Assembly: GCA_041390745.1 (NCBI GenBank) | Contig: JAWKPJ010000017.1 | Coordinates: 1 to 64,000, forward strand | Reading direction: 5' to 3' | Length of the DNA stretch: 64,000 bases | Source: JACCXM01 sp041390745 | Lineage (GTDB): Bacteria > Chloroflexota > Chloroflexia > Thermomicrobiales > UBA6265 | Notes under the pieces: generated by a model | Told to the model about the DNA's origin: nothing | Seen by the model: only the letters and a program-made list of their open reading frames with translations | Databases searched by the model: none | Translations under genes and position numbers: made by a program | Part shown: positions 44,512-54,345 of the stretch, in pieces | Numbering within the stretch: the first letter of the stretch is position 1 | How the letters are laid out: each line of letters begins with the position of its first letter

Positions 44512-46016
44512 CCATTGACAATCCGCCGGCGCCGCCGTCCTTTCTTGCGGCGGCGCCGGCGCTCTCGCTCCTTTGGGGCGAGGGGCGCATCCTCAAGCTG
44601 CCGGCAAGCCAGGCCCGTGCATGTTGTTAACCCGGAGAGCACCTCGCTGTAGCGCCGGACGAGTTCCTTGTCGACGGCGGCGATGCGATTGTTGAGCTCG
44701 TCGGGATCTCGCCGCTTGTGATACTACTCTCGCTGGTGCGTGGCGTACTCGGTGTAAAGCACACCGGTTCCCCGCAGGGCTGAAAAGGGCGGGGTGATCG
44801 TTTCACCCGCTTCGTGCCCTTCGACTTCTTTTCCAAATCCCTCCAGAAGCAGGTAGCGCCGCTCGGCGTTGCTCTCGCCACGGATGATCGGCAAGAGTGA
44901 CCGACCATCAGGTTCGCGCGTGGGCGCCACGCCAGCCAGATCGAGAATGGTGGGGGCAATGTCGGTGTTGCCAGTTATCGCGGAGACGGTTGCGCCAACC
45001 GGGATGCTGGGACCGAGAATCGCGAGCGGGACCAGTGCAGCGGCATCGTACGGCGCGTCCTTGCCGTGGGGTTGGCGGTGCTCACCAAGGAAATACCCGT
45101 TGTCCGACAGAAAGAAAACGTACGTATTCCCACTGGCGCCACTCGTCTCGATGGTGTCGAGGAGGGCTCCGATGGCGCGGTCGGCGGCCTGGAGTGTTTC
45201 GAGCCGGTCCCGATAGTTTTCATCAATCTTGCTGATGCGCGCCTCGGTGAGCTGCGGCGATTTCCGGACCCAGCGTGGCTTTTTCCTGGCGCGGCGCTCG
45301 TTGAACGCGCCGCCACGCGGAGCTTTGGCGTCTGCAAATGAGCCGCGATCCTCCCGGGCAGGCAGCGACGGCGCATGCGGAGCGTACGGGGCGAAGAACA
45401 GGAAAGTTGGTTGAGTTGGCAGCGCTTCCGTCAAGTAAGACACCGCGCGCTGAGCGATCACGTCTGTCAGGTAATCGCCGCGCGATTTCCCGTACTTCGA
45501 TACGACGCCGTCCTCATTCAGCTCGTAGTTTTCCCCTCCGTACGCTGCATGGTCCGCGCCGGCGATCCAGGTGTCCCAGCCAGGCGGCCATTGGACTTCC
45601 GGTTCGTCTGCACTCGGATAGCCATTCATGAACTTGCCGATGAGCGCGGTCCGGTAGCCGGCGCGTTGCAGGGTCATGGCCACCGTCTCGCTGCCGAGTG
45701 CGCGAAAGGCGCGGTATCCTGCGCTATCGCCCGTGTTGCGCAAGACACGGTGGTTGTGCGCGTAGAGCCCGGTCAGCAGGGTCGCGCGGGAGGGGGCGCA
45801 GAGCGGCGTTGTGGCGAAGAACTGGGTGAAGGTGACTCCCTGAGCGAAGATACGCTTCTGCGTAATCGGCATGTGAACGACTGACCCCGCGTCGAGATCG
45901 TCAAGCAGGACGACGACAATGTGCGGACGTGAGTCAGCGCGGACTGTCCCCTGAGCATAGCTCCGCCACAGCGGTAGTGCCGCCAGGGCCTGCAGGAGCG
46001 TCCGCCGTCGGAGCAA
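44508..46016 (-). pseudogene. Sulfatase (arylsulfatase A-type) interrupted by an in-frame amber codon
   Basis: Sulfatases remove sulfate esters using a formylglycine. The N-terminus (LRRRTLLQALAALPLWRSYA) looks like a Tat-type signal. The formylglycine motif is CAPSRATLLTG, with metal ligands in VVVLLDDLD and FFLSDNGYFLGEH. A TAG at 44724-44726 ends the frame after YTEYATHQRE. The same frame then continues for 71 codons as YHKRRDPDELNN... to a TAG at 44508, which matches the normal sulfatase C-terminus (ELYDL-type segment), so a Leu codon has probably become TAG. The tail is very Arg-rich (RRRRRKKGRRRRR). Without the tail the product has 430 residues and may still fold. The active site is complete. 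Confidence 0.8.
44524..44561. terminator. Strong GC hairpin between convergent genes
   Basis: A perfect 14-bp stem (CGCCGGCGCCGCCG, 10-nt loop) begins 13 bp after the helical-protein stop. It also encodes, on the minus strand, part of the Arg-rich tail of the sulfatase read-through product. It has no T-tract. Confidence 0.5.
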
Positions 46017-46257
46017 CAGAAGGAATCCTTACCGGCAAGACCGATGAGCCTGCTCGCGCAGGCGCCAAGAGTGTAGCGGACTGTGGCTGAAAGGTTGCAC
46101 GCCGAAGCACGACATATCCCATCAGTTCCGGTCAAACCAGGCCGGCCGAAATGCTTGCGTAACGCAGCCAAGGCGTGCGGAAGCCGGAGCGGATATGATC
46201 GGCAGTGTGGAGTACCGAGTCGTGGCGCCGGGCCATTGCGCCCGTTAAGGAGTGTTG

Positions 46258-47658
46258 ATGGCTGACGAGGTCGCGTTTCTTTCTGCGGAAGACCTGGTGG
46301 CAGCATACCGTGCGCGCACCCTGTCGCCCGTGGAAGTGGTTGAGACGATACTGGCGCGCATTGGCCGGGTCAATCCCGTCGTGAATGCCTACACTACAGT
46401 TAGCACGGAGCAGGCGATGGCGGGCGCCCGGACGGCGGAAGCCGCCTACGCGGCAGGGGAAGCAGGACCGCTTGCCGGAGTGCCCTTCTCGATCAAGGAC
46501 CTGACCCCAACAAAGGGCATCCGCACCGCTCGAGGTTCGTTAGTCGACCCGGACTGGGTGCCTGGCGAGGATCCCCCAGTCGTTGAGCGGCTGTATGCGG
46601 CTGGCGGCGTAATTCTGGGCAAAACCAATACGCCCGAACTCGGCTGGAAGGGGGATTCCGGCAACCGCGTTTTCGGACCGACCTTTAACCCCTGGAAGCT
46701 TGACCGGACGGCGGGCGGCTCCAGCGGTGGAGCCGCTGCCGCCGTCGCGGCTGGCCTTGGTCCGCTTGCGCAAGGTAGTGATGGCGCGGGCTCGGTGCGC
46801 ATTCCGGCTGCGTTCTGCGGCATCTTCGGACTGAAACCATCATTTGGGCTGGTTCCGCAGTATCCGTCGAGCGCAGTAGGTGATCTTTCGCACCTTGGGC
46901 CCATGACGCGGACGGTAACCGACGCGGCCCTGATGCTGAATGCGATTGCCGGCGATGACCCGAGAGACCGCCTGTCCTGGTCCAGCGGTGTGGACTACAC
47001 CCACGGCCTCAACGACGGAATCAAGGGATTGCGCGTCGCGTACTCCCTGACGCTTGGCTACGTTGATGTTGATCCCGACGTGGCGCAGGCGGTGAACGAG
47101 GGTGTGAAAACGCTGGCCAGTCTCGGAGCCGAGGTAGTTGAGGTCGATCCTGGCGTTGGCGACCCGGCGGACATCCTCGACAAGCTGTGGGCTGGCGCCA
47201 TGGCCGGATACTTCCTGGGCCGACTGGACCAGGTTGGCGACCTGATTGACCAGGGGCTGCTGGCGACGGTGCAGCGCACTGCGGACCTGACCGCAGGCGA
47301 GCTGGCCAATGCCCAGCAACGGCGCAATGCCTACTACGCGGGGATGCGCGAGTTTATGCGCAATTTTGACCTGTTGGTCACGCCCTCCATGCCTTCGACA
47401 GCCTTCACCGCCGGGCTGGACGAGCCCGACAACTGGCGGCGGCAGACGATTGCGCCGCTGGACTGGACGCCGTTCACGTTTCCGTTCAACATCACGGGAC
47501 AGCCCGCCGCGACGCTCCCTGCCGGATTCGATCGGCAGGGGCTCCCGATTGGCCTGCAACTGGTCGGCCGCCGGCGAGAGGATGCCACAGTTCTGCGGGC
47601 ATCACGCGCATTCGAGAAGGCGCAGCCGTGGGCCAGCCTGCGTCCGCCCATTGCGTAG
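46258..47658 (+). CDS. Amidase of the amidase-signature family
   Basis: This 466-residue enzyme hydrolyses amide bonds with a Ser-cisSer-Lys triad. The Lys is in PFSIKDLTPTKG, the cis-Ser and nucleophile Ser are in the Gly/Ser-rich block around GGSSGGAAAAVAAGLGPLAQ and GSVRIPAAFCGIFGLKPS. It resembles GatA, but no gatB/gatC is near, so a stand-alone amidase is likelier. The ATG at 46258 has TAAGGAG six bases upstream; two upstream in-frame codons (GTG, TTG) are less well placed. A strong hairpin follows the stop. Confidence 0.87.
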   Translation: MADEVAFLSAEDLVAAYRARTLSPVEVVETILARIGRVNPVVNAYTTVSTEQAMAGARTAEAAYAAGEAGPLAGVPFSIKDLTPTKGIRTARGSLVDPDWVPGEDPPVVERLYAAGGVILGKTNTPELGWKGDSGNRVFGPTFNPWKLDRTAGGSSGGAAAAVAAGLGPLAQGSDGAGSVRIPAAFCGIFGLKPSFGLVPQYPSSAVGDLSHLGPMTRTVTDAALMLNAIAGDDPRDRLSWSSGVDYTHGLNDGIKGLRVAYSLTLGYVDVDPDVAQAVNEGVKTLASLGAEVVEVDPGVGDPADILDKLWAGAMAGYFLGRLDQVGDLIDQGLLATVQRTADLTAGELANAQQRRNAYYAGMREFMRNFDLLVTPSMPSTAFTAGLDEPDNWRRQTIAPLDWTPFTFPFNITGQPAATLPAGFDRQGLPIGLQLVGRRREDATVLRASRAFEKAQPWASLRPPIA

Positions 47659-47664
47659 GACTGG

Positions 47665-47702
47665 CCGTTCCTGGACGCCGTCGGGCCGGCGTCCAGGAAC
47701 GG
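47665..47702. terminator. Bidirectional hairpin terminator between amidase and acoX
   Basis: A perfect 16-bp stem (CCGTTCCTGGACGCCG, 6-nt loop) lies 6 bp after the amidase stop and about 56 bp beyond the acoX stop. It probably ends both transcripts. Confidence 0.8.
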
Positions 47703-47758
47703 TGGCCATCCACCGCCCGACCGTCGCAAGAGAGGTGCGACGCCAATCGGACTGCCGG

Positions 47759-48772
47759 CTACGAGTGGAACGCGCCGAGCGTTGCGCCGAGGGCAAGAGC
47801 CGCTTCAACATCGACGACCCGGGGCCCCCTGGGTTGCAATCGAACCGCCAGGGATGCCTGTGCGTCTCGCACTTCGATCTCGCGTTCGCCATCGAGTGCG
47901 ATCGTGCATGGGCCGGGTGCAAACGGGATGACCTCTCCCGGTTTCATAACCTGCGCGCTCTTCACCGGAATCTGCCGGATCAGCCCCGGCGCGATGGGCA
48001 CGGTTATGGTGGACATCGCGCTCTCAGGCGAACCGATCCTGACGAACGCGCCGTTGCAAGCTCCGCATTCGCCAGGGAAGAGCGGGCTCCCGATACTGGC
48101 AACCCCGATTGCGGCCGGGATGAGGCGCGAAAGGGCAACTTCGCGCAGGTGCGTCGGTTCCCAGATGGCGCGGGCGCCAATCCAGGACTGCGTGGAGGTC
48201 ACAGCATCGATCAACGCGATGTCGCGTTGTTCGTTGTCGATGAGGATCTCTAGTTGGGGCATCCGGCGGATTACCGTTGGACCCTCGGGTCGATTGGCAA
48301 CCACGCCGGTTGCCACGAGTCCGGCAGCAAGCCCTGCCAACGTGCCCTCGATCATGCGTGGGAACACATTGTTAGTGCCGGTGGAAATGGGGAGCAGAGG
48401 CACGTCGCCACACCCCTTTGCGACTACCCGGTTGGTCCCATCGCCGCCAAGGGTGATGATGACGGCTGCGCCGGCATCGCGCAGCCGCTGAGCCGCCTCG
48501 GTTGAGTCGGTGGCGTTGGCAATGACCGGCATCTGGAGCGGTGACAACTGGAGTTTTGGTTTGGCCGCGTGGGCGGCGCGTTGCACAATGCCGTACTCAT
48601 CGGGCAAGTGCGCCACTCGCGAGACGCCTGCCGCGTCCAGCCCCAGCAGGACGCGGCGCACGATGTTGATTTTCTCGTTGTTGTCGAACGCCGAGCCATG
48701 AGCGACAAGGCGTCGGATGTCCTTGCCCGACGCAGGATTGGCGATAATACCGACCAGCGCGTTGCCGTTCAC
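47759..48772 (-). CDS. acoX: AcoX protein, ATP-NAD-kinase-like, acetoin operon
   Basis: AcoX is a conserved member of acetoin dehydrogenase operons and is related to NAD/diacylglycerol kinases; its role is not settled. The 337-residue protein has the kinase-family glycine motif in IITLGGDGTNRVVAKG and a conserved start (VGIIANPASGKDIRRLV). The GTG start overlaps the acoC stop by four bases (GTGA), so it is coupled to acoC. Its place as last gene of acoA-acoB-acoC-acoX supports the name. Confidence 0.85.
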   Translation of the reverse strand: MNGNALVGIIANPASGKDIRRLVAHGSAFDNNEKINIVRRVLLGLDAAGVSRVAHLPDEYGIVQRAAHAAKPKLQLSPLQMPVIANATDSTEAAQRLRDAGAAVIITLGGDGTNRVVAKGCGDVPLLPISTGTNNVFPRMIEGTLAGLAAGLVATGVVANRPEGPTVIRRMPQLEILIDNEQRDIALIDAVTSTQSWIGARAIWEPTHLREVALSRLIPAAIGVASIGSPLFPGECGACNGAFVRIGSPESAMSTITVPIAPGLIRQIPVKSAQVMKPGEVIPFAPGPCTIALDGEREIEVRDAQASLAVRLQPRGPRVVDVEAALALGATLGAFHS

Positions 48773-50112
48773 GCTGCTGGCAGCCTGGCCAGCCACCGTT
48801 GCACAATGTCGGCAAGCGCCTGGCTGGCCTCGATCTGCGGCACGTGGCCTACGCCATCCAACAGTTCGAACCACGCGCGCGGCACGGCCTTTGCCGCCGC
48901 CACGCCGTGCGCCGCAGGAAGCACGGCATCCTGCTCGCCCCAGACAATCAGGATCGGCTGGGTGAGTTCGCCAAGCCGCTCATCGTAACGAACGATCTGC
49001 CCCTCGCGGTTGAACGCCGCGGTCGCAGTAGCCTTGACGGCGGCGTCAGCACCAGGCGCGGTACGGCTGGCATACATTTCGTCGACGCCGCGGTCAAGGA
49101 CAAAGCGCTTGTCAGCGAAGAAGAGGTTCAGGAGCTTCCTCGCCTCGTCTCGTGTCGGCTCGGCTTCGATACGGTCGAGCAAATCGCCGCTCACCTCTGC
49201 GCCAAGGCCCGCGCTGTCAATGAGCACCAGCCCGCGCACCAGTTTCGGCCGGGTGAGCGCCAGATCGAGCGCGGTCGCTCCGCCGAGCGAATGCCCGACA
49301 ACGACAGCCGGCGCCAGATCGAGCTTCTCAATGACTTCGCCAACTGCCGCGGCAAGTGCTGGTACCGAGTAGTCGCCGCCATCCCCAGGAGAGGGTTTGC
49401 TGCTGGCGCCATGCCCAGGCAGGTCAAGCGCGACGACGCGGGAGTTCTCGGCGAAGTTGCCGAGTACAGCAGCCCAGGTTGACTGGGCACCTCCCAGGCC
49501 GTGGACGAAAACGAGGCTTGCCGGCGCGTCGCTCGCGCCGGCAACAAGCACATTGATCTCCGTGCCGTTCTCCAGGGTAATGGATTCGACCCTGGGGGCG
49601 GCAGCGGCCGAGGCAGCACTCGCCGCCGCGCGTTCAACATCCTCGCTGGTGACGCGGCCATTCGGGCCAGAGGCCTCGACGGTCGAAAGGTCGATGCCGA
49701 GTTCTGCGGCCAGTTTGCGGGCCGCGGGGGAGGCGCTGACACGCCCGCCCGCGTCTGCAACGGCCTGGCGGCGCTCCCGGACCGGCCGGGCCCCGGCGGC
49801 GCCCGCGCCGGCGGCCGCTGCGGGGCCGGACGACGCCAGCAGGGCTGCCAGGTCATCATCGCTCAGGTCTTCACCCGGCGCGACAATGACGGCCACCGCG
49901 CCCATCACCGGCACTTCGGCGCCGGTTTCCGCCACAATCTTCCGCAGAACGCCGCTGGCAGGGGCTTCCACGTCGTCTACGGCCTTCTCGGTCTCTACCG
50001 TCAGGAGAGGCGAGCCCTCGCTGACGGCATCTCCTTCCTGATGGGACCAGCCGGTGATTGTGCCGGACTTCATGGTCAGGCCCCACTTCGGCATGGTGAC
50101 GATTGTTGGCAT
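48769..50112 (-). CDS. acoC: Acetoin dehydrogenase E2 with alpha/beta-hydrolase domain
   Basis: AcoC is the acyltransferase of the acetoin complex. Domains in the 447-residue protein are a lipoyl domain (residues 1-80, lipoyl Lys in TVETEKAVDDVEAP), an E3/E1-binding domain (SASPAARKLAAELGIDL, then GPNGRVTSEDV), and a C-terminal alpha/beta-hydrolase domain with nucleophile Ser in VVGHSLGGATALDL. This last domain replaces the usual CoA acyltransferase fold and is characteristic of AcoC. Linkers are Ala/Pro/Gly-rich. It is third in the operon. Confidence 0.93.
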   Translation of the reverse strand: MPTIVTMPKWGLTMKSGTITGWSHQEGDAVSEGSPLLTVETEKAVDDVEAPASGVLRKIVAETGAEVPVMGAVAVIVAPGEDLSDDDLAALLASSGPAAAAGAGAAGARPVRERRQAVADAGGRVSASPAARKLAAELGIDLSTVEASGPNGRVTSEDVERAAASAASAAAAPRVESITLENGTEINVLVAGASDAPASLVFVHGLGGAQSTWAAVLGNFAENSRVVALDLPGHGASSKPSPGDGGDYSVPALAAAVGEVIEKLDLAPAVVVGHSLGGATALDLALTRPKLVRGLVLIDSAGLGAEVSGDLLDRIEAEPTRDEARKLLNLFFADKRFVLDRGVDEMYASRTAPGADAAVKATATAAFNREGQIVRYDERLGELTQPILIVWGEQDAVLPAAHGVAAAKAVPRAWFELLDGVGHVPQIEASQALADIVQRWLARLPAA

Positions 50113-50139
50113 CGTGGCGCTCCTGAACTGCGCTGGTAA

Positions 50140-51165
50140 CTAGACGATTTCGCGGACGACGTCTGCGATGCGTTCGGGGCTTGGGACGTAGAAGGCTTCC
50201 AGCGGCGGGCTGAAAGGCACCGGCGTGTGCGGGGCATTCACCAACTTGATCGGGGCATCGAGTGTATCGAATCCCTTGTCGGCAACCATGGCCGCAATGT
50301 CGGCTGCGGCGCTACAGCGCGGGTTGTCCTCATCCACGATCACCAGGCGGTGCGTGCGGGCAACGGACGCGAGAATCGTGTCTTCGTCCAGCGGCGAGAT
50401 CGTGCGCGGGTCGATGACTTCAGCTTCGATGCCCTCGGCCGCCAGCAAGTCGGCAGCGGCCAGCGATTGCTGCACCATGCGGGAAAGCGCGACGATGGTC
50501 ACGTCATCGCCGGTGCGCTTGATGTCGGCGACGCCGAAGGGGATGCCTTCATTGCCTTCCGGCACCTCACCCTTCATACCGTAGAGGACCTTGTTCTCGA
50601 AGAACATGACCAGATCGTCGTCTCGAATTGCGCTCAGGAGCAGCCCCTTGGCGTCCGCCGGTGTAGACGGGATGACGCACTTGATGCCGGGCATGTGCGC
50701 AAACACCGAATAGTGACAGCCGGAGTGCTGCCCGGCGGCGCTTACGCCCGCCCCGATCTGGGTGCGGATGGTGACCGGGCAGGTGGCCTTGCCGCCGAAC
50801 ATGTAGCGCAGTTTGGCGCCCTGGTCGAAGATCTGATCCATGCAGCAGCCGAAGAAGTCGACGAACATCAACTCGGCCACCGGGCGCAGACCCGTGGCAG
50901 CAGCGCCGACGGCCGCCCCAATGAAGCCTGCCTCGGTGATCGGGGTGTCGAGCACCCGGTTGCGTCCGAACTCCTGAACCAGGCCCTTGGTCACGCCCAT
51001 CGGGCCGCCCCAGGCGTCCTCGTTGATCAGGTGATCAACCGCGGCGCCGCCGGCAATATCCTCACCCATCAGGACGACGGTGGGATCTTCTCGCATGGCG
51101 ATGCGCAAGGCTTCATTTATTGCTTGCTGATACGTCATGGTGCGGGTAGCTGTTGCGGCAACCAT
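50140..51165 (-). CDS. acoB: Acetoin dehydrogenase E1 component, beta subunit
   Basis: AcoB and AcoA form the thiamine-diphosphate E1 that cleaves acetoin to acetaldehyde and an acetyl unit. The 341-residue protein is a transketolase-pyrimidine/C-terminal domain protein with MTYQQAINEALRIAMREDP, VLMGEDIAGG (conserved Glu), and VIDPRTISPLDEDTI. It lies 27 bp before acoC and 42 bp after acoA. Pyruvate dehydrogenase beta is the main alternative, but the AcoC and AcoX neighbours argue for acetoin. Confidence 0.9.
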   Translation of the reverse strand: MVAATATRTMTYQQAINEALRIAMREDPTVVLMGEDIAGGAAVDHLINEDAWGGPMGVTKGLVQEFGRNRVLDTPITEAGFIGAAVGAAATGLRPVAELMFVDFFGCCMDQIFDQGAKLRYMFGGKATCPVTIRTQIGAGVSAAGQHSGCHYSVFAHMPGIKCVIPSTPADAKGLLLSAIRDDDLVMFFENKVLYGMKGEVPEGNEGIPFGVADIKRTGDDVTIVALSRMVQQSLAAADLLAAEGIEAEVIDPRTISPLDEDTILASVARTHRLVIVDEDNPRCSAAADIAAMVADKGFDTLDAPIKLVNAPHTPVPFSPPLEAFYVPSPERIADVVREIV

Positions 51166-51207
51166 GAGTTCCGTTGCTCCTTTGATGGCGTCGTTGCTCC
51201 GGCGGGC

Positions 51208-52200
51208 CTAGTAGCTCACGTACACATCTGTCAGCGCCTCTTCTGGCGCCGGGAATGGCGCAGCTTTCGCCGCATCCCAGGCGTCGTCCAGCGCCTTGTG
51301 GACCTTCGCGTCAATGGCGTCCAGCTCTTCGCCGCTGGCAATGCCGCGTTCGACGAGCGCGTTGCGAAGGGTCAAGATTGGATCACGCTGCTTAAAGGAC
51401 TCCAGCTCTTCGGCGGTGCGATACGTCACCTGGTCACCCTGGAAGTGCCCGTAGAAGCGATACGTCTTGGCCTCGATCAGTGTGGGGCCCTCGCCACGGC
51501 GAGCGCGGGCAATCGCTTCCTGGGCGGCTTCGTACACTGCAAAGACATCCAGGCCATCGACCACGACCCCCGGGATCTCGTAGGATCCGGCGCGGTTGGC
51601 GATGTCGCTGGTGGAGCAGTGGTAGTGGAATGGGGTGGCTTCGGCGTAGCCATTGTTCTCGCAGACAAAAATGACCGGCAGATCCCAGATGGCCGCGAGG
51701 TTCAGCGACTCGTGGAATGTGCCCTGGTTTGAGGCGCCGTCGCCGAAGAAGCAGACGGCAACGCCGCCGGTGCCCAGGGTCTTGGCAGTCAACGCCGCCC
51801 CGCAGGCCAGGGGCAAGCCGCCGCCAACGATGCCGTTCGCGCCCAGCATGCCCTTCTCGACATCCGCGATGTGCATCGAGCCGCCCTTGCCCTTGCAGAC
51901 GCCGGTGCTCTTGCCCATCAGCTCGGCGACCATGCCGGGGATCTCAACGCCCTTGGCAATACAGTGCCCGTGGCCGCGATGGTTGGACGTGATGAAGTCG
52001 CTATCGCTGAGTTGCGAGCAGATGCCGACGGCCACGGCTTCTTCGCCGGCGTAGAGATGGACGAACCCGGGTATGAGGCCAGCGGCGAAGTTCTTTCCCG
52101 CCATGTCCTCAAAAACCCGAATTTCCATCATCCGCTCGTACATGCCGAGCAGGGCATCGCGGTCGAGTTCCACGGCCCCAGCAACCTCCGCTGCTGACAT
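51208..52200 (-). CDS. acoA: Acetoin dehydrogenase E1 component, alpha subunit
   Basis: This 330-residue thiamine-diphosphate subunit has the cofactor motif GDGASNQGTFHESLNL ending with ENN (VIFVCENNGYAEATP), and HLYAGEEAVAVGICSQL near the N-terminus. It starts with ATG at 52200 behind a good GGAGGAAA site; the open frame to 52542 has none. It heads the aco operon, with a sigma-70 promoter about 80-107 bp upstream. No E3 (lipoamide dehydrogenase) gene is in the operon, so a shared E3 would be needed. Confidence 0.92.
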   Translation of the reverse strand: MSAAEVAGAVELDRDALLGMYERMMEIRVFEDMAGKNFAAGLIPGFVHLYAGEEAVAVGICSQLSDSDFITSNHRGHGHCIAKGVEIPGMVAELMGKSTGVCKGKGGSMHIADVEKGMLGANGIVGGGLPLACGAALTAKTLGTGGVAVCFFGDGASNQGTFHESLNLAAIWDLPVIFVCENNGYAEATPFHYHCSTSDIANRAGSYEIPGVVVDGLDVFAVYEAAQEAIARARRGEGPTLIEAKTYRFYGHFQGDQVTYRTAEELESFKQRDPILTLRNALVERGIASGEELDAIDAKVHKALDDAWDAAKAAPFPAPEEALTDVYVSY

Positions 52201-52278
52201 GGTTTCCTCCTGCGGGGTGTCCGCATCCTGGCGCTTCTGCCGTTGCGGCGCTGCAACCGGCCAGATGGTTTGCAAGGA

Positions 52279-52307
52279 CTTATACGGTAGATGGCATGGC
52301 TCGGCAA
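52279..52307 (-). promoter_or_regulatory. Promoter of the acoABCX operon
   Basis: On the minus strand, TTGCCG (52302-52307) and TATAAG (52279-52284) are exactly 17 bp apart. This is a sigma-70 type promoter; no sigma-54 -24/-12 element, as used by AcoR in Bacillus, was seen. Confidence 0.7.
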
Positions 52308-52455
52308 GCGCACTTGAGCGGTGTCCCAGAGTCACCGAAGTCAAGTACCATGAATACCCCGCTCGCCCCGCCGCAGCGGCGGCGCAAGACAACCTGATCA
52401 CAACGTTACCGCGATTGGCGAGGCCAACGTGTGCCCGGCCTTGCCAGGTTCTGCC

Positions 52456-53186
52456 ATGTGCGCACTTGACCGCCGTACTCTCCTGCGCGGAGCCGCCGCG
52501 TTTGGTGGGCTTGCCCTGGCTCCGGCGCGCTTGGCGCGACACCGCTGGCGCCGACGGCGCAGGCCGACGATGGGTACGATCTCACGGCGGGAGTGGCCGG
52601 GTGCGGGAACGTGTCCTTCATGTTCAACGTTGGGTCTGGATTTGAGCCGGCCTACGGCATTCTGGACACGCTCAGCGCCTATGGTCTCAGCCAGTCGATG
52701 TTCGTGATGGGCTGGCTGGCAGACCAGAACCCGGGCCTGGTGCAGGCGATTGCATCGTACGGGCATCCGGTTGGCACGCACGGCTACAACCCGCCGGAGT
52801 TGACCCTTCGCTCCGACGATGACATCTCCTGGGATATTCAGTCCGGAATCAACGCCGTAGGCAATGCACTCGGCTACTATCCGTCGCCCTGGCTGACGCC
52901 GTTCGCGAGCGCCAGCGACTGGCGGGTGCGCTCCATTGCGAACGCACTGGGCCAGGTGATTGTTGGCTGGAGCGTGACGTCCGGTGACTGGAGTCCGGAC
53001 GCAACTGCTGACGCAATTTACAACCGGATTGTGGGCGGCGCATTCGACGGCGCGATCTTCGAGGTGCACCTGGATTCGCAAAACAGCACCTGGGCGACGG
53101 CCACAGCGCTGCCCTGGATCATTGACGATCTGACTGCGCAGGGATACCGGTTCGTGACGATTCAACAGGCAGCGGGCGGGTGCTAG
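52456..53186 (+). pseudogene. Exported polysaccharide deacetylase-like protein, one frameshift
   Basis: The N-terminal segment (ATG at 52456) carries a Tat signal (DRRTLLRGAAAFGGLALAPA). After about residue 27, near base 52530, the frame must move back by one base (TTGG run) to give GATPLAPTAQADDGYDL and then the main domain AGCGNVSFMFNVGSGFEPAY to the stop at 53186. The domain has the plan of a NodB-like carbohydrate esterase (LDTLSAYGLSQSMFVMGWLA, GHPVGTHGY with catalytic His), but the canonical Asp-Asp is not obvious. It would act on cell-wall or exopolysaccharide. About 240 residues if repaired. Confidence 0.65.
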
Positions 53187-53469
53187 CGAGCGTTGGAGGA
53201 GTGACAGACTCGGACAGTCGGCTCTGACAGGCGCAAGGCCGGGCCGGGGTTCTTTGCCTGCAGGCTCAGCATGCCTCGGTAGCGTGGGTGACACCGCGCA
53301 ACCTGACGGTTGGGGAGTGGAGGTCTTCGACTTCGCTCGGGACGACACGCAAGAGGCATGACGCCTCCGACAAGGCTGCTGGTGAGGAATGCTTCCCGAC
53401 TGCACCGGCAGCCGAACTGCCTTGGCGGAGCACCCCGGCAGTTCGTGCCTCGTCGGAGTCGTTCCAGGA

Positions 53470-54344
53470 TTACTTCACCGCGCCCAACGTGAGGCCGCGC
53501 ACGATGTACTTGCCGACGAGCAGTGCGATGACGAGTGGCGGCAGCATGACAATCAAGCCCTGAGCAGCGATATCCCAGTAACGTGGGCCGCGCAAGGTGA
53601 CGTTGCCGGCGATCTGCACAGGGAGTGTCTTGGCCTGGTCAATGCTCAAGGTCAGTGCGAACAGGAATTCATTCCAGGCAAAAACAAAGGCAAAGAGAAA
53701 CGCCACGACCAGGCCCGGCAGCGCCAGGGGCAATGCCACACGGAAGAACGCGCCGTACTGTGACGCGCCATCCACCATGGCCGCCTCCTCGATCTCGATG
53801 GGGAGATCCTGGAAGTAGTCGCGCAGCAGCCAGATGACCAGCGGCAGGTTGCCCGCCGCGAATACGACGATCAGGGTCGTGACCTTGTCCAGTTGACCGA
53901 GGCGTCCGAACAGCAGGAAGTAGGGGACAACCAGGGCAATGGGCGGCATCATGCGCTGTGACACGAACCAGAATGCGATGTTGTTGTTGGTCCAGCGGCG
54001 GTAGTGGAAGCGGCTGAGTGCGTACGCCGCGGAGGCGCCGAGCACGGTCGCGATGAGCGCCGAAAAGAATGCAGAGAGGAAGCTGTTGCGAAAAAGCAGA
54101 ACCACGTTGCCCATGCCGCTGACGCCATGGCCTTCCCTTCGCCCGGGAATGGCGCGGAAGGGCTGGAGAGTGGAGGCTGGTACTGCAGCCAGGGAATGAA
54201 CGATGGCGTGGGCGCCCCAACGGCGCTTTCCGGCTTCACGGACGTAATGAACATCCAGTAGATCGGGAACAGCGTGAAGACGGCGAAGATCGCGAGGATG
54301 ACGTACGAGACTACCGAGGTCAGGCGACCAGCCCGAACGCCCAT
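53470..54344 (-). pseudogene. Carbohydrate ABC transporter permease (MalG type), frameshift
   Basis: This CUT1-family permease is the second of a pair. The N-terminal part (ATG at 54344) encodes SYVILAIFAVFTLFPIYWMF and reads to about LQYQPPL. The remainder, from QPFRAIPGRREGHG, is one frame away and runs intact to the stop with the EAA loop (EIEEAAMVDGASQYGAFFRV). A missing base near 54170 (CTCTCC) would restore about 290 residues. It is one base after the stop of the first permease gene. Confidence 0.85.
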
Positions 54345-54345
54345 A

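Noticed and set aside
44724..44726. Amber codon as pyrrolysine or other recoding in the sulfatase
   Set aside because: No recoding machinery or stimulatory structure is visible and sulfatases do not use pyrrolysine; a Leu-to-stop change is simpler.
44627..44959. Separate small gene of 110 codons at the sulfatase 3' end
   Set aside because: It lies in a different frame from the sulfatase, which reads well through the region; composition suggests a shadow.
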